Source of the DNA: Laspinema palackyanum D2c | GTDB lineage: Bacteria; Cyanobacteriota; Cyanobacteriia; Cyanobacteriales; Laspinemataceae | DNA: 64,000 nucleotides | Assembly (NCBI RefSeq): GCF_025370875.1 | Contig: NZ_JAMXFD010000012.1 | Coordinates: 1 to 64,000 of the forward strand | Reading direction: 5' to 3' | In this document: positions 44,856-56,490 of the stretch, in pieces | How positions within the stretch are numbered: the first letter of the stretch is position 1 | Layout: each line of letters starts with the position of its first letter | Made by a program: the position numbers and the translations under genes | The notes under the pieces: model-generated | The model's input: only the letters and a program-made list of their open reading frames with translations | Databases searched by the model: none | Told to the model about the DNA's origin: nothing

Positions 44856-44889
44856 TCCTAACACTAACCCTCTGACCCTCTCTCCCCCA

Positions 44890-46266
44890 TCACTCTGGCA
44901 GCATTTCTAAACAGAGTTGACGGAAATGATCCCCGCGTTGCTCAAAGTTTTGATATTGATCAAAACTGGCACAAGCGGGAGACAGGAGGACCACCTGCGC
45001 CTCCAGTTCTTCTGCTAATTCGGCCCCCCGAATTACCGCCCGTTCCATGCCATAGACAATTTCATAGCGCTCATTCCCCACTTGTTCTAAGCGTTTGGCA
45101 AAGGCATCGGCAGCATCGCCAATCAGCAGCACTTGGGCAACTTTCGCCTCAATGGTTTGCAACCAACCCGTATCATCCCCTTCTTTCGCTTCACCGCCAG
45201 CAATTAAAATCACCGGCGCAGCAACGGAGGCTAATCCCACTTGTGCGGCATCGTAGTTGGTGGCTTTACTATCATTAATAAAGTCAATTCCATGCCAAGT
45301 GCGAATCAGTTCTAAACGGTGAGCAACACCGGGGAAGTTGGCAACAGCATCGGCGATCGCCGCTTTATCAATTCCCGCCAATCGCGCCACACCCACGGCC
45401 ATTAACAGATTCGTCAGGTTATGTTCCCCCGGCATTTTCAAGGCATCAATGGGCAAGACTGCCTCGCCCATTGCCACCGCCCAACCGTCTTCAATATAAA
45501 CGCCCTTATCGGGATTCCCTAATAACTCACTTTTACCTTTAATGCTCGTCCAGCAGGCATTCGGCCAGCGATCGCTTAAACTTTTTCTTAAGTAAGGGTC
45601 ATCCCCATTTAAAACTTTTTGCTCAGAGCGTTCCAACAGAGATGCCTTAATATTAAAATAATTTTCTAACGTACCATGACGGCTCAAATGATCCGGCGTA
45701 AAGGTTGTCCAAACCCCAATTTGCGGCGCTACAGTTTCTGATGCCTCCACTTGATAGCTACTAATTTCCGCAATCACCCAATCGGGATACTGGGGGGTTG
45801 CCGGGTCCGAGTCAAATCCTTTTAATGCCAACTCCGTCGCTGCATATCCGATATTGCCACAAGCCGGTGCATTAAATCCGGCCGCTTGAAAAATTGCGGC
45901 AATTAAAGCGGTAGTCGTCGTTTTCCCATTGGTTCCCGTAATCCCCACCCAGGGACAAGCTTTGAGATTGCGCCAAGCTAATTCCATTTCCCCCAGGGTG
46001 GTAATTCCCATTTGCCGCGCCTTCACCAAGGCGGGAAGATCCCAGGGAACTCCCGGACTGACGACCACCCAATCTAAAGACTTCTCCGGTTCAAAGGACT
46101 GATTTAGATGTACATCGATGCCATCAGCAGCCAACAGTTGTTGTTGTTGTCGCAAGGAGTCATTATCTGAGCGATCGCTCAAAGTAACATCCCATCCTTG
46201 CTTTTTTAATAACCGCGCTGCGGCAACCCCTGACCGTCCTAGTCCAATGATATGAGCCTTTGGCAT
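44890..46266 (-). CDS. murD: UDP-N-acetylmuramoyl-L-alanine--D-glutamate ligase
   Basis: MurD adds D-glutamate to the peptidoglycan precursor in the cytoplasm. The 458-residue product has the UDP-binding N-terminus ([19 protein letters not shown]), the ATP motif [15 protein letters not shown] near residue 112, the central [15 protein letters not shown] near 190 and the ligase C-terminal domain ([12 protein letters not shown] near 311). The length is normal. It has no cell-wall gene neighbours and is bracketed by copies of the cruciform repeat. Confidence 0.96.
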   Translation of the reverse strand: MPKAHIIGLGRSGVAAARLLKKQGWDVTLSDRSDNDSLRQQQQLLAADGIDVHLNQSFEPEKSLDWVVVSPGVPWDLPALVKARQMGITTLGEMELAWRNLKACPWVGITGTNGKTTTTALIAAIFQAAGFNAPACGNIGYAATELALKGFDSDPATPQYPDWVIAEISSYQVEASETVAPQIGVWTTFTPDHLSRHGTLENYFNIKASLLERSEQKVLNGDDPYLRKSLSDRWPNACWTSIKGKSELLGNPDKGVYIEDGWAVAMGEAVLPIDALKMPGEHNLTNLLMAVGVARLAGIDKAAIADAVANFPGVAHRLELIRTWHGIDFINDSKATNYDAAQVGLASVAAPVILIAGGEAKEGDDTGWLQTIEAKVAQVLLIGDAADAFAKRLEQVGNERYEIVYGMERAVIRGAELAEELEAQVVLLSPACASFDQYQNFEQRGDHFRQLCLEMLPE

Positions 46267-46361
46267 ACTTTTATGGATCGCATTTTTTCAAAGTCTAACC
46301 TTCATCTTACCGTTTGTTGTTCTGTCTACAGGGTGTTTTCTCTGCAAAAAGATTTCAGGCA

Positions 46362-46612
46362 ATAACCGCCGGGGGTTTTAACCCCCAGCTCAGAGTGGCA
46401 ACAACCGGCGGGGGTTAAAACCCCCGCCTAACAGAATCAAGTCGTCTAAAGACGACTGAAAACACCACTGTATCAGACTTGCAGTCGGTTAAAAACCGAC
46501 TCGCAGCTCTTAGGCGGGGGATAACAAGTCTTATCCCTTGGTGTTTTTAGTCGGTTTTCAACCGACTTGATTCTGTTAGGCCGCCAATCGATTTATCCCC
46601 CGCCGGTTGCAA
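46362..46612. repeat. Cruciform-type repeat, copy 3
   Basis: This block of about 250 bp contains mirrored palindromes: AACCGGCGGGGGTTAAAACC on the left, then AGTCGTCTAAAGACGACT and AGTCGGTTAAAAACCGACT, then a right arm ending CCCCCGCCGGTTGCAA. It carries a small insertion (GCCGCCAATCGATT near 46581). It reaches the stop codon of glyS without a gap and lies 96 bases upstream of murD. Confidence 0.82.
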
Positions 46613-48775
46613 CTATTGGGGCTTGACAATCGGGCCGAAATCCGCCAGAACCCGCGCGTGATTTCGCAGTAAACCAATGGAGTTGAGGCGGTTACGCCGG
46701 ATTTCTGGGTCCGGATCCATCACCAGTACGCTGTCCTCCCCATCAAAAAACTGACTGACGATTGGGGTAATTTCTGCTAAAGCATCCACCAACTGCTGAT
46801 AGTTGCGCTGCGATCGCGCCGCTTGAGTCGTCGGCATTAACCGGATCAAAGCATCATAAAACCCTTGTTCTGAGGACTTTTGGAACAATTCCGGTTTCAG
46901 CACTTGAGTCGGATCTAGGACCGAAGTCTCTAAATCTCCTTGTTTCGCCAATCTTGCAGACCGATTCACGGTTTCATAGATAGTATCTAATCTGCCATTA
47001 TTACGAATGGATTGGAGGAATAAAGCCCGATCGCGAACATCCAAAACATCCTCTAAAGCGCGTTGGCTATATTCCTGGTCTTCTTCCCCCAAAACTGCAT
47101 TCACCAAGTCATAATCAATCCCCCGTTCCTCTTGCAACAGCGTCCGAATTCGTTGTAAGAAAAACTCCTGTAATTGCAAGAGCCATTCTGGGGAAGTTTT
47201 CGGATGGCTGGGTGGAAACAAGGCTGCAATCCTCCCTAATAATTCCCCTAAGTTCAAGGGTAAATTCGCAGTCCAAGTTAAATTAATTACTGCATTGGCG
47301 GCCCGTCGCAAGGCAAAGGGGTCGGAGGAACCTGTGGGAATCATCCCCAAGCGAAAAATAATGACTAACGTATCTAATTTGTCGGCTAATCCGACCACTT
47401 GACCTACAGGAGTTTCCGGTAATTTATCTCCGGCATTTCGGGGTAAATAATGTTCATAAATGGCAGTGGCGACGGCTTCCGATTCCCCACAGGCCCGGGC
47501 ATAGTTTTCGCCCATGACGCCTTGGAGTTCCGGGAATTCATAGACCATTTGGGTGACTAAATCGGCTTTACAGAGTAAAGTCGCCCGCGCAATTTCCTCT
47601 TGTTGTTCGCCCTGAATTTGCAATTGTTTCGTAATCAAAGCGGCAACCTGACAGAGGCGATCGACTTTTTGGCGCATTGAGCCTAAATCTTCCTGGAAGG
47701 TGACTTCTTCTAGTTTAGGTAAGTAAGCTTCTAGGGATTTGGCCCGGTCGGTTTTATAGAAAAATTGACCATCGGCTAATCGGGCGCGAATCACCCGTTC
47801 GTTGCCGAGGCCAATGAGGTCAGATTTGGCCGGGTCACCGTTAGAAATGGTGATGAAATAGGGGAGAAGTTCGGGGGATTTGCCGGATGTTTCGGCGGAT
47901 TTTAAGACCGGGAAATACCGCTGATGGCTGACCATGACTGTGGTAATCACTTCGGCGGGTAAAATGAGGAAGTCTTCATCAAATTTACCTAAAACTGCGG
48001 TCGGCCATTCTACCAAGTTGGTGACTTCTTGGAGTAAATCTGGGGAAATTTCGGCAGTTCCACCGACTTTTGCTGCTACGGCTTTTACTTGGTCTTGAAT
48101 AATAGCTTGACGGCGGTCTGGATCTACGGAAACAAAGGCATTTTCTAGGGATTTGACGTAATCTGAGGCAGTGGCAATTTCTACGGGTTGGGGATGTAAG
48201 ACGCGATGACCCGAGGAAATGCGATCGCTGGTGAGACTTTCGGACCCGTTGTCCAGTTGAATTGGCAAAATATCCTGGTCAAATAATGCCACCAACCAGC
48301 GCAAGGGGCGAGAAAACCTCATTTCGCCATTCCCCCAGCGCATTAAGCGTTTCCCTTCGAGTTTGCTAATCCATTGCGGGACCAGTTCCTGGAGAATGTC
48401 TGTGGTGAGACGTCCGGTGATGGTTTTCCGCAGGAAGACAAAATCCCCTTTATCCGTGGGGCGAATTTCTAAGGCATCGAGTTCGACCCCTTGTTTTTTG
48501 GCAAATCCTTCTGCCGCTTTGGTGGGTTTGCCGTCTTTATAGGCAGCGGAGGCGGGGGGGCCTTTAATTTCTTCCTCGCGATCGCCTTGTTGAACCGGCA
48601 ATCCTTCTATCACCACCGCTAACCGGCGAGGGGTTCCATATACATGAACTGCGTCATTTGTCAAGAAATTTTCAGCCAGGGAGTCAGGAATGCGCGATCG
48701 CCATTGGGTAATTGCGCTATCGAGAAACCCTGCGGGTAATTCTTCTGTACCGACTTCTAATAAAAAGGTAGCCAT
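46613..48775 (-). CDS. glyS: Glycyl-tRNA synthetase beta subunit
   Basis: The beta subunit of the alpha2-beta2 glycyl-tRNA synthetase. The 720-residue product begins [20 protein letters not shown], the family start. It has [16 protein letters not shown] near 148, [11 protein letters not shown] near 281, an HD-like and anticodon-binding part at the C-terminus, and ends [19 protein letters not shown]. The length is normal. The alpha subunit (glyQ) is not adjacent, as usual in cyanobacteria. Confidence 0.96.
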   Translation of the reverse strand: MATFLLEVGTEELPAGFLDSAITQWRSRIPDSLAENFLTNDAVHVYGTPRRLAVVIEGLPVQQGDREEEIKGPPASAAYKDGKPTKAAEGFAKKQGVELDALEIRPTDKGDFVFLRKTITGRLTTDILQELVPQWISKLEGKRLMRWGNGEMRFSRPLRWLVALFDQDILPIQLDNGSESLTSDRISSGHRVLHPQPVEIATASDYVKSLENAFVSVDPDRRQAIIQDQVKAVAAKVGGTAEISPDLLQEVTNLVEWPTAVLGKFDEDFLILPAEVITTVMVSHQRYFPVLKSAETSGKSPELLPYFITISNGDPAKSDLIGLGNERVIRARLADGQFFYKTDRAKSLEAYLPKLEEVTFQEDLGSMRQKVDRLCQVAALITKQLQIQGEQQEEIARATLLCKADLVTQMVYEFPELQGVMGENYARACGESEAVATAIYEHYLPRNAGDKLPETPVGQVVGLADKLDTLVIIFRLGMIPTGSSDPFALRRAANAVINLTWTANLPLNLGELLGRIAALFPPSHPKTSPEWLLQLQEFFLQRIRTLLQEERGIDYDLVNAVLGEEDQEYSQRALEDVLDVRDRALFLQSIRNNGRLDTIYETVNRSARLAKQGDLETSVLDPTQVLKPELFQKSSEQGFYDALIRLMPTTQAARSQRNYQQLVDALAEITPIVSQFFDGEDSVLVMDPDPEIRRNRLNSIGLLRNHARVLADFGPIVKPQ

Positions 48776-49152
48776 ATCGGATCGTACTCTAAAGGCTCTA
48801 AAGGACTAGAAGTCGCTTGTGCCTTCCCACTGAAGCCCACAAGCCACCCCATTTAACAACTCTTTCCAGAATACGCCAAGAAAGCCCCTGGATTCTACCC
48901 ACCCTTGCCACTCCACGCCGGATTCCCCTAGACAAGGTGGTTGAGTGAAATCTGTAGAAAGGCGGGTTTTTTCGGATCCTATCCCCGGATTGAAAATGTT
49001 ATTGTAGAACAGATTGTCCCAACCGTAGCGATTTTTGAACCCAATCAGCGATCACTCAGAGATTCTCAAGGCTCGAAGTTTTTTGACAGTAGTAATCAGC
49101 AGGGTTTTTCTAAGAGCGAAGCCGGTTAAATTAGAAAAAAAACAACGGTTCT
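48776..49152. other. Divergent region between glyS and the CHASE kinase gene
   Basis: In 377 bases no supported gene is seen. A plus-strand frame at 48941-49129 is short with no motif or ribosome site. TTGAAAATGTTATTGTAGAAC near 48990 could contain a promoter for the kinase gene, but the spacing is not convincing. Confidence 0.35.
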
Positions 49153-51177
49153 ATGGCGGTTCATTGGAAAAATGTCGGACGAATTAAAAACGCCCTTTTG
49201 GGAATCCAGACCTACCTTCCGGTTGGCTTAACTTTACTCGTTGGTTTGTCCCTGTCTGCGATCGCTGCCCGAGGAGTGTATGAATGGGAACGAAGAGCCG
49301 CACAGGACAACTTATTTCAACGCCGGGAGAGCATGAAGATCACCTTACAAAGTGATCTGGATGAATATGTTAAAGTCACCCGCTCCCTGGGTGCATGGTA
49401 TGATATTTCCGGTCAGGTGACTGAGGAAAATTTTCAGCGGTTTTCCCAATCCTTTTTTGAGAATTATCCGGGAATTTTCGGGATGGCATGGCTAGAAAAA
49501 GTGCCGAGGTCACAACGGAGGGCTTTTGAGCAGCAAATGCAAGCTCAAGGGAAGGAAAATTTCCAGATTCGCGATCGCGACCCCGATGGCAACTTAGTCC
49601 CGGCGGGCGATCGCCGGGAATATTTTCCCATTCTCTATGGACAACCCGCCACTCGCTATAAAGGACCACTGTTGGGACTGGACCCCAGTTATGAACCCAG
49701 GGTGAGCGCGGCGATCACCCGAGGAAAAAACCAGGGAGAGATAGCGCTAACGGAACGATTTCTATTAGCCGATGGGAAGACTTATGGGGTGGCGATGTTT
49801 CGACCTGTGTACCGGGGAGGCGATCGGCCCGCCGGAATCCGCGATCGCCGCAATACTTTTAGGGGAATGACTTACACCGTCTATAGTCTCTCCAATTTGT
49901 TGCAACGGTCCCTCGGCGGATTAACCCTTCATCACCTAGATTTTTACTTACTCGACCCGGGAGCGGAACCCAATAATCAGGTCCTGATTTTTTATGACTC
50001 GGCCACCCAAAAATTTATTGCCGATACCCGTCTGAAAGAACCTGAACCCCTCTCTCCCCAGTCTTTGTGCTACAAAAATCCCAGCCTCTGTACCCAGACC
50101 CTTAACGTGGCCGATCGCGAATGGACTCTTGTCCTGCGTCCCACCCCAAGCTTTCAGGGATTCATTTGGGACACCTTAGCAATCCTGGCGATCGGCTTGC
50201 TCCTCACCATAATCATCGCCATTTATTTAGGACTATCCATCCGCCGGACCAGAGATTTAGAAGCAGCAATGCAGAAGTTACAAACCACCCAGGGTCAACT
50301 GATTCAAGCGGAAAAAATGTCCTCCATTGGTCAATTAGTCGCCGGGGTTGCTCATGAAATTAATAACCCCGTCAGTTTTATTTACGGTAATGTTAATCAT
50401 GCCGACGAATATGTAAAAGACTTACTTTTCCTGCTGGGGCTCTATCAACAACACTATCCCGACCCGGCGGCGGAAATTCAAGAAGAAGCCGAAGCAATGG
50501 ATGTAGATTTTATTATAGAAGATTTACCCAAAACCATTAAATCCATGACAGTCGGGGCCGAACGGATTCAAAATATCGTCTTGAGTTTGCGAAATTTTTC
50601 CCGCACGGATGAAGCAGAAATCAAGGCCGTAGACATTCATCAAGGGCTGAATAGTACATTGATGATTTTGCAACATCGACTCAAAGCCACCGCTGGACAT
50701 CAGGCGATTCAAGTCGTCAAAAAATACGCCGAGTTACCCTTAGTGGAGTGCTATCCGGGGCAACTGAATCAGGTGTTTATGAATCTCCTAGCCAATGCAA
50801 TTGATGCCTTGGAAGACACCCTGGCTGAAAACCCTTCAAAAGACTATATCCCCACCCTCACCCTCTGTACCGAAGTCCTGCAAAAAAGTCCACCGGCAAA
50901 CCCGATTGACGGGGCTGCGGTGAACCCGGAGTTCATCGTAATTTGGATTGAGGATAATGGAGGAGGAATTCCTCCGGACATTCTTCCCAATATTTTTAAC
51001 CCATTTTTTACCACTAAACCCATTGGGAAAGGAACCGGATTAGGGCTGTCAATTAGCTATCAAATTATTGTTGAAAAACATTTAGGAAAGTTAAACTGTT
51101 TTTCAAAACTGGGAAAAGGAACAGAATTCCGGATTCAATTGCCGGTGAGTCACATCGGGCAGAACCACCCATCGTAA
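49153..51177 (+). CDS. CHASE-domain sensor histidine kinase
   Basis: The protein has 674 residues. A membrane span near 22-42 is followed by an extracellular CHASE sensor (about 80-290: [32 protein letters not shown]), a second span near 340-360, a coiled-coil linker and a kinase core. The phospho-acceptor histidine is in [14 protein letters not shown] near 397. N box [12 protein letters not shown]1 [13 protein letters not shown] and G2 [14 protein letters not shown] are intact. The ligand and partner regulator are unknown. Confidence 0.92.
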   Translation: MAVHWKNVGRIKNALLGIQTYLPVGLTLLVGLSLSAIAARGVYEWERRAAQDNLFQRRESMKITLQSDLDEYVKVTRSLGAWYDISGQVTEENFQRFSQSFFENYPGIFGMAWLEKVPRSQRRAFEQQMQAQGKENFQIRDRDPDGNLVPAGDRREYFPILYGQPATRYKGPLLGLDPSYEPRVSAAITRGKNQGEIALTERFLLADGKTYGVAMFRPVYRGGDRPAGIRDRRNTFRGMTYTVYSLSNLLQRSLGGLTLHHLDFYLLDPGAEPNNQVLIFYDSATQKFIADTRLKEPEPLSPQSLCYKNPSLCTQTLNVADREWTLVLRPTPSFQGFIWDTLAILAIGLLLTIIIAIYLGLSIRRTRDLEAAMQKLQTTQGQLIQAEKMSSIGQLVAGVAHEINNPVSFIYGNVNHADEYVKDLLFLLGLYQQHYPDPAAEIQEEAEAMDVDFIIEDLPKTIKSMTVGAERIQNIVLSLRNFSRTDEAEIKAVDIHQGLNSTLMILQHRLKATAGHQAIQVVKKYAELPLVECYPGQLNQVFMNLLANAIDALEDTLAENPSKDYIPTLTLCTEVLQKSPPANPIDGAAVNPEFIVIWIEDNGGGIPPDILPNIFNPFFTTKPIGKGTGLGLSISYQIIVEKHLGKLNCFSKLGKGTEFRIQLPVSHIGQNHPS

Positions 51178-51210
51178 TCCAGAGCGATCGCTCAACCGAG
51201 AGCCTCCGAA

Positions 51211-52113
51211 TTAGGGATTGCGCGATCGCTCTAACAATCGTTCAGCATTCATCGCCCGTTCTGTATTTCCCTCCAAAGTATAAAGGTCTCGGGCATATTC
51301 CAACACTCGTTGAGCCTCGGTGAAATTCCCCTGACGCAGAAACACTAACCCAGCCCCATAATAGGCATTAGCATAATTGACATTCCCTTGAGCCGCCTGA
51401 CGAAATGAGTCTAAAGCCGCGTTCAAATCCCCTTGATTATAAGCAATAAACCCCAGATGATAGTGAGCCGCAGCATGAGTTGGAGTAATGCTGATTGCCC
51501 GGTTAAATGCTGATTTAGCCGCCTCCAGTTTCCCTTGTTCCAGATAAACCAGTCCGAGATGATAGGGCGGTTCAGGAGTCGTGGGACTATATTGCATCGC
51601 CTGCTGAAACGAAGCCGCAGCAGCATCCAGTAACTGTTGTTGCTCCAGGACCAGACCTAGATTATAATGAGCCAATCCCATTTGGGGGTCCAAGGCGATC
51701 GCCCGTTGTAAATAATCCCGGGCGCGATCGAGATTATTCCCTTCAATCAGGGCCGCCCCTAAATTGGCAAAGGCAAGAGTAAATCTAGGGTCCGCTTGAG
51801 TTGCTTGGTAAAATGAATCCGCCGCCCCTTGCAAATCTCCCGATTGCCGCAGAGCCAAGCCCAGATTATAATGAGCCACAGCTAGGGTCGGGTCCAGTTG
51901 AGTTGCTTGACGAAACGCCGCGATCGCCTCAGATACCTGACCCGCTTGAATCGACCCCAGTCCCCGGTTTACCCAATCCAGGGCCGCCTGGGAACTCCCC
52001 TGGGCGATCGCGCGCATCCCTGCGCCATCCCACGGTATCCACAGCAACGGCATCATCCAAATCCCCAGCGTCACGCCCACGATTCGGGCCCTTATGTTCC
52101 GTTGTAATTGCAT
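51211..52113 (-). CDS. Exported TPR-repeat protein
   Basis: The protein has about 300 residues. The ATG at 52113 is chosen because GGAGGGG lies 5 bases upstream; a frame to 52212 lacks this. A hydrophobic N-terminus (ARIVGVTLGIWMMPLLWIP) looks like a signal peptide or anchor. At least six TPR units follow, such as AVAHYNLGLALRQSGDLQGA and AAHYHLGFIAYNQGDLNAA. It is a likely periplasmic or membrane scaffold; the function is not known. Confidence 0.85.
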   Translation of the reverse strand: MQLQRNIRARIVGVTLGIWMMPLLWIPWDGAGMRAIAQGSSQAALDWVNRGLGSIQAGQVSEAIAAFRQATQLDPTLAVAHYNLGLALRQSGDLQGAADSFYQATQADPRFTLAFANLGAALIEGNNLDRARDYLQRAIALDPQMGLAHYNLGLVLEQQQLLDAAAASFQQAMQYSPTTPEPPYHLGLVYLEQGKLEAAKSAFNRAISITPTHAAAHYHLGFIAYNQGDLNAALDSFRQAAQGNVNYANAYYGAGLVFLRQGNFTEAQRVLEYARDLYTLEGNTERAMNAERLLERSRNP

Positions 52114-52477
52114 CGCCCCTCCTGGAAATGAGTCGAGGTGGTTTAACCTAGTTTTACCGTGACATCCCTGCCTCTGACTAGAGTCGGCCAGAATTTTAGA
52201 GCCAACACTCACCCGCCACGATAATTTTCAAGGGATAACACTGCTTTAAAATTCAAAAAAAAAGGATTAAGCTTAGAAAAATAAGTCCCTCAATCGGTAA
52301 TTCTTTGGTTCAAAAATACGGTAATCTAAAATACATCAAGACCCATCCGAGAAGTGCTGATGCTGATCACCTTGTTTCCCATAGAGTCAGGATAAGGATT
52401 TTACTTTAAATAGGCTATCCACCTTGGCCCTCTTAAAAATTTTTTAATCTTTAGTAACTAACTCACAGGAGTGAATC

Positions 52478-54526
52478 ATGACCGAAAAAGTTGTCTCCGA
52501 CGTGCGAAACGTCGCAATTGTAGGCCCATATCTGAGTGGAAAAACCACCTTACTCGAAAGCCTGTTGTTTGTAACAGGTGCAATTAGTAGGAAAGGGAAC
52601 GTCAAAGAAGGGACAACCGTGGGGGATAGTTCCCCCGAAGCGCGCGATCGCCAAATGAGTGTAGAGATATCCTCCGCCACCACCGAATACAAGGATGTCC
52701 GCTTCACCTTCGTAGACTGCCCCGGGTCCATAGAATTTATCCAAGAAACCTACAACGCCCTCAAAGGAACCGGTGCCGCCGTCGTCGTCTGCGAACCGGA
52801 AGTCAGCCGGGTGCTCACCTTAGCCCCCTTATTTAAGTTCTTAGATGACTGGGAAATCCCCCATATCGTCTTTGTCAACAAAATGGATCGCGCTAAAGAT
52901 AGCTTTATGGACGTACTCCACGCCCTCAAAGCCGTCTCCACCCGGCCCTTAGTCCCCCATCAATATCCCATTCTCAAAGGCTCAGACCCCGTGGGGTTTA
53001 TCGATCTGGTCACGGAACAAGCCTATCACTACCACGGTGGCAGTGACCCCGACCCCATACCCCTCCCCGAGGAACTCAAACAAGAAGAACATGAGGCTCG
53101 TCAGGAGATGTTAGAAGAGTTAGCCAACTTTGACGATCGCCTCCTCGAAGAACTCCTTGAAGAGATTGAACCCTCCCAGGATGAAATCGTCGCCGACCTC
53201 AAAATGGAATTAGGGGCCGATTTAATCGTCCCCGTCTTTATGGGCGTAGCGGATTCAGATTATGGCGTCAGACCCTTGCTTGATGCTCTGATTCGGGAAG
53301 CACCGGAACCCAAAACCACCGCCGATCGCCGGGGAATCCCCCTGCATTCCGGTGAACCCTTAGCCCAAGTGATTAAAACCTATTACACCCCGCAAGGGGG
53401 CAAAATGTCCCTCGTGCGGGTGTGGAAAGGAGAAATCACCGATAACATGACCCTCAACGGCGTCCGGATTGGGGGAATGTATCGGATGAAGGGACAGCAA
53501 ACGGAAACCATTCAGAAGGCAGTCGAGGGAGATATTGTCGCCCTCTCGCGCATGGAAGGGATTCAGACGGGAGATACCCTCACCACCGGGGAAGGTAAGC
53601 TCAAATCAGAATTACCCAAAGCAGAACAACTGCCTCCAGTTTTTGCCCTGGCGATCGCCCCAGAACGGCGCAGCGACGAAGTGAAAATCAGCGCCGCCTT
53701 GACCAAACTCCTAGAAGAAGACCCCGCCCTCGCCTGGGAACAAAATCCCGATACTCACGAAATTATCCTCTGGGGTCAAGGGGAAATTCATATCAAGGTC
53801 ACCTTGGATCGTCTGCGGCGCAAGTACAACCTGCCGATGATTACCCAAGTCCCTCATGTGCCCTACAAGGAAACCATTCGCAAAGCAGCGCCCCGGGTTC
53901 ATGGCCGCTACAAGCACCAAAGTGGGGGTCATGGCCAATTTGGAGATGTTTACCTGGAAATCAAACCCATGCCTCGGGGGGAAGGGTATCACTTCAACGA
54001 TAAAATCGTCGGCGGCGTGGTCCCTAAACAGTATATTCCTGGGGTAGAAATGGGGGTGCGCGAGTACCTGAATCAAGGACCCTTGGGATTCCCGGTGGTG
54101 GATATTGCCGTTACCCTCACCGATGGGTCCTATCACTCCGTGGATAGTTCAGAACAGTCCTTTAAACAGGCCGCACGTTTGGCAATGCAAGAGGGGTTAG
54201 CCCAATGTGAACCCACCTTGCTTGAACCGATCGCCTCGGTGGAGATCTGTGCACCGACGGACTTTACCTCGAATATGATGCAACTGATCAGCGGACGACG
54301 GGGGCAAATTTTAGGCTATGAACCCCTAGAAAACTGGAAATCATGGGATAAGGTCTTGGCCTATTTACCCCAGGCAGAAATGCAGGATTTGATTGTGGAG
54401 TTGCGATCGCTGACGATGGGAGTTGGGTTTTTCCGCTGGAAGTACGATCACCTCCAGGAAGTCCCAGACAAACTGACCGATCGCCTCTTAGCTGCCGCCG
54501 CTAATGGCAACGGGAATTCTAAATAA
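52478..54526 (+). CDS. EF-G-like GTPase (elongation factor G paralogue)
   Basis: The protein has 682 residues with EF-G domain order: GTPase (1-280), domain II, domain III, a domain-IV-like section (GHGQFGDVYLEIKPMP near 488) and a C-terminal domain V. G3 is DCPG near 86 and G4 is NKMD near 129. G1 reads GPYLSGKTT instead of the usual GHVDHGKTT, and the switch-I segment is DRQMSVEIS. These mark the EF-G2-like paralogue found in cyanobacteria, whose role in translation or stress is not settled. ACTCACAGGAG precedes the ATG. Confidence 0.9.
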   Translation: MTEKVVSDVRNVAIVGPYLSGKTTLLESLLFVTGAISRKGNVKEGTTVGDSSPEARDRQMSVEISSATTEYKDVRFTFVDCPGSIEFIQETYNALKGTGAAVVVCEPEVSRVLTLAPLFKFLDDWEIPHIVFVNKMDRAKDSFMDVLHALKAVSTRPLVPHQYPILKGSDPVGFIDLVTEQAYHYHGGSDPDPIPLPEELKQEEHEARQEMLEELANFDDRLLEELLEEIEPSQDEIVADLKMELGADLIVPVFMGVADSDYGVRPLLDALIREAPEPKTTADRRGIPLHSGEPLAQVIKTYYTPQGGKMSLVRVWKGEITDNMTLNGVRIGGMYRMKGQQTETIQKAVEGDIVALSRMEGIQTGDTLTTGEGKLKSELPKAEQLPPVFALAIAPERRSDEVKISAALTKLLEEDPALAWEQNPDTHEIILWGQGEIHIKVTLDRLRRKYNLPMITQVPHVPYKETIRKAAPRVHGRYKHQSGGHGQFGDVYLEIKPMPRGEGYHFNDKIVGGVVPKQYIPGVEMGVREYLNQGPLGFPVVDIAVTLTDGSYHSVDSSEQSFKQAARLAMQEGLAQCEPTLLEPIASVEICAPTDFTSNMMQLISGRRGQILGYEPLENWKSWDKVLAYLPQAEMQDLIVELRSLTMGVGFFRWKYDHLQEVPDKLTDRLLAAAANGNGNSK

Positions 54527-54540
54527 TCGGTGAATTCTAA

Positions 54541-54590
54541 ACAGGCAAAAGGTCCGAGTTTTTCCTCAACCTTTTGCCTGTTTTTTTTTC
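54541..54590 (+). terminator. Rho-independent terminator after the EF-G paralogue
   Basis: ACAGGCAAAAGGT pairs perfectly with ACCTTTTGCCTGT (54541-54553 and 54569-54581), followed by a run of eight T's. It is a strong intrinsic terminator. Confidence 0.9.
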
Positions 54591-55036
54591 TTCCAGGTCC
54601 TGTTACTACAATTGGAGGCGCTGAAAATCCCGGCTCTTTCTTATTCTCAAGTGCTCAGCCATAATTTTAACCCACAGTTGTTTGACGAGGCTTCCAGGGC
54701 AACAAATCCCCTTAGCACTTTTGAAAAAGCGTGATAAAATTAGAATTGTCAAGACAGTAAATCCGGTTTTTTGATATCGGGAGTTAGTTCGTTCAAATTT
54801 GGGGAAAACTTCTACTAATTTCTTAAGGTTCAGGCAGTTTATAGCAGTTTTCTGGCCCAGATTGCGCTTAACAAAACTTAAAATCCCCTGGTTGAGGAGA
54901 AGGTCAGGGTTACGGAGTGAATGGCTGCACCTGATTTACCTTAAAATTGCTATTTCGGGGTAAAAATCAAATACTGGACGAAGTTTTGAATTGAAATCAA
55001 CCCGCCCGATTTGAAAATAGCACGTGAGGATTTTCC
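54591..55036. other. Intergenic region before the first MCP
   Basis: In 446 bases no gene, RNA or strong repeat is seen. It lies between a terminator and the MCP start and must include the promoter of the chemotaxis locus. TTGTCAAGACAG near 54747 carries a small dyad. Confidence 0.35.
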
Positions 55037-56362
55037 ATGTTGTTTAATTTAAAGTTAAAAGCCAGAATTCTCTTAGGTTATTCCATCCCTTTAATATTTT
55101 CCATTAGTTCCGCAGCCTTAGTTTTTGTCAGCAGCCAGAAAGTTCAGCAAGAAGTCAGCAATTTAGAAGAGGGGGCGGCTCTAGTCCGGGAGTCTGACCG
55201 TCTAGCTCTAAGGTTAATGTCCATCCAACGCTCGGCAAGAGGTTACGTTATCGACCAGGAAGAATTTATTCCCGAGGCAGTTGAGGCCGACCTCACCCGC
55301 TTTGAAAATTCGGTAAACTATTTAAAAAGTCATGTAGAAGAACCTGGACAAAAAGAAAGATTAGAGGGAATTTTAACCCTGAGTCAAAGAACGATTGCCT
55401 TTAATAAAAATCTGATTAATTTAGTCCAACAAAACCGAGTACCGGAGGCGATAAAAGCCTATGCCACTCCGGAACGAGAACAATTGAATCGGGAACTAGA
55501 AACCCTCTTGGAGGAGTTCAACCAACGGGAAGATGAGCTTCAAAAGGAAAAAAGCGAGCGCACCAATGAGGTCCTCAACTTATTGAGCATCTTGGTGTTA
55601 GTGAGTACCGCAATCACGGCGATCGTAGCCTGGGCATTGGGATGGGCGATCGCCAGCCGGATTACCGACACCCTCAGCGACACCACCAACACCATCGCCT
55701 CCTCCTCCACAGAAATCGCTGCGATGACCGAACAACAAGAGCGCGTTGCCAACCAACAAGCCAGTGCAGTTCATGAAACCTGCACCACAATGGAACAACT
55801 GGGCCTCTCCTCTCAGGAGTCCTCCGAACGCGCCGAAGCCACCACCGTTCAAGTCGAACAAATTGCCAATCAAATTTTGCATCTGAGTGAGCAAGTCAAC
55901 CAAATCGACAAAATTGCCGGATTAGTCAGCGATATCGCCAATCAAACCAATATGTTAGCACTCAATGCGGCGGTCGAAGCAGTCCGGGCCGGAGAGCAAG
56001 GTAAAGGCTTTGGCGTTGTCGCTTCAGAAATTCGGAAACTGGCCGATCGCAGCAAACAATCCGCCGAGAAAATTAGCGACCTAGTAACCGATATTGAACG
56101 GGCGACCAATTCAGCGGTGATGGTCACCAAAGACGGAACTCGCAGCGTAGAAAGCGTGGTTTCTGCCGTCAATCACATCGCCGTCAACGCGCAACAAATC
56201 TCCTTGAGTGCCAAACAACAAGCCCTGGCGATCCAACAAACCCTGGATGCCATGAATAGTCTGACTCAAAGCGCCCAAGAAACCGCCAGCGGGATCGCCC
56301 AAACCAAAATCAGCATTCAACAACTCAATCACATCGCCCTCAAGTTACAGCGGGAAATTTAG
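55037..56362 (+). CDS. Methyl-accepting chemotaxis protein with CHASE3-like sensor
   Basis: The protein has 441 residues. Two spans (about 11-30 and 184-205) flank a helical CHASE3-like sensor. There is no HAMP domain. The signalling hairpin tip is intact: [20 protein letters not shown] followed by [20 protein letters not shown] near 298-345. The descending arm is short: from SSERAEA to IANQILHL only seven residues lie between, against about 35-50 in relatives. It is the first of two MCP genes before cheA. Confidence 0.93.
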   Translation: MLFNLKLKARILLGYSIPLIFSISSAALVFVSSQKVQQEVSNLEEGAALVRESDRLALRLMSIQRSARGYVIDQEEFIPEAVEADLTRFENSVNYLKSHVEEPGQKERLEGILTLSQRTIAFNKNLINLVQQNRVPEAIKAYATPEREQLNRELETLLEEFNQREDELQKEKSERTNEVLNLLSILVLVSTAITAIVAWALGWAIASRITDTLSDTTNTIASSSTEIAAMTEQQERVANQQASAVHETCTTMEQLGLSSQESSERAEATTVQVEQIANQILHLSEQVNQIDKIAGLVSDIANQTNMLALNAAVEAVRAGEQGKGFGVVASEIRKLADRSKQSAEKISDLVTDIERATNSAVMVTKDGTRSVESVVSAVNHIAVNAQQISLSAKQQALAIQQTLDAMNSLTQSAQETASGIAQTKISIQQLNHIALKLQREI

Positions 56363-56464
56363 GCGGGAGAATCCCTAAATTCTATTGCCACAATGAGTTA
56401 GACTCGCTATATCAGAACCCCGGATCCGTAAGTCCGGTCGAGATCTCCGTGTCCTGAATGTGGA

Positions 56465-56490
56465 GGGGCTTTTCCGACGGGGAAAGCCCC
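56465..56490. terminator. Hairpin between the two MCP genes
   Basis: GGGGCTTTTCC pairs with GGGAAAGCCCC (one mismatch) around GACG. It lies 100 bases after the first MCP and may terminate or process the transcript. No T-run is present. Confidence 0.45.

Noticed and set aside
48941-49129. 62-residue plus-strand frame before the CHASE kinase
   Set aside because: No motif or ribosome site; more likely promoter and leader DNA.
53711-54136. 141-residue minus-strand frame inside the EF-G paralogue
   Set aside because: Antisense shadow of conserved EF-G domains with no start signals.
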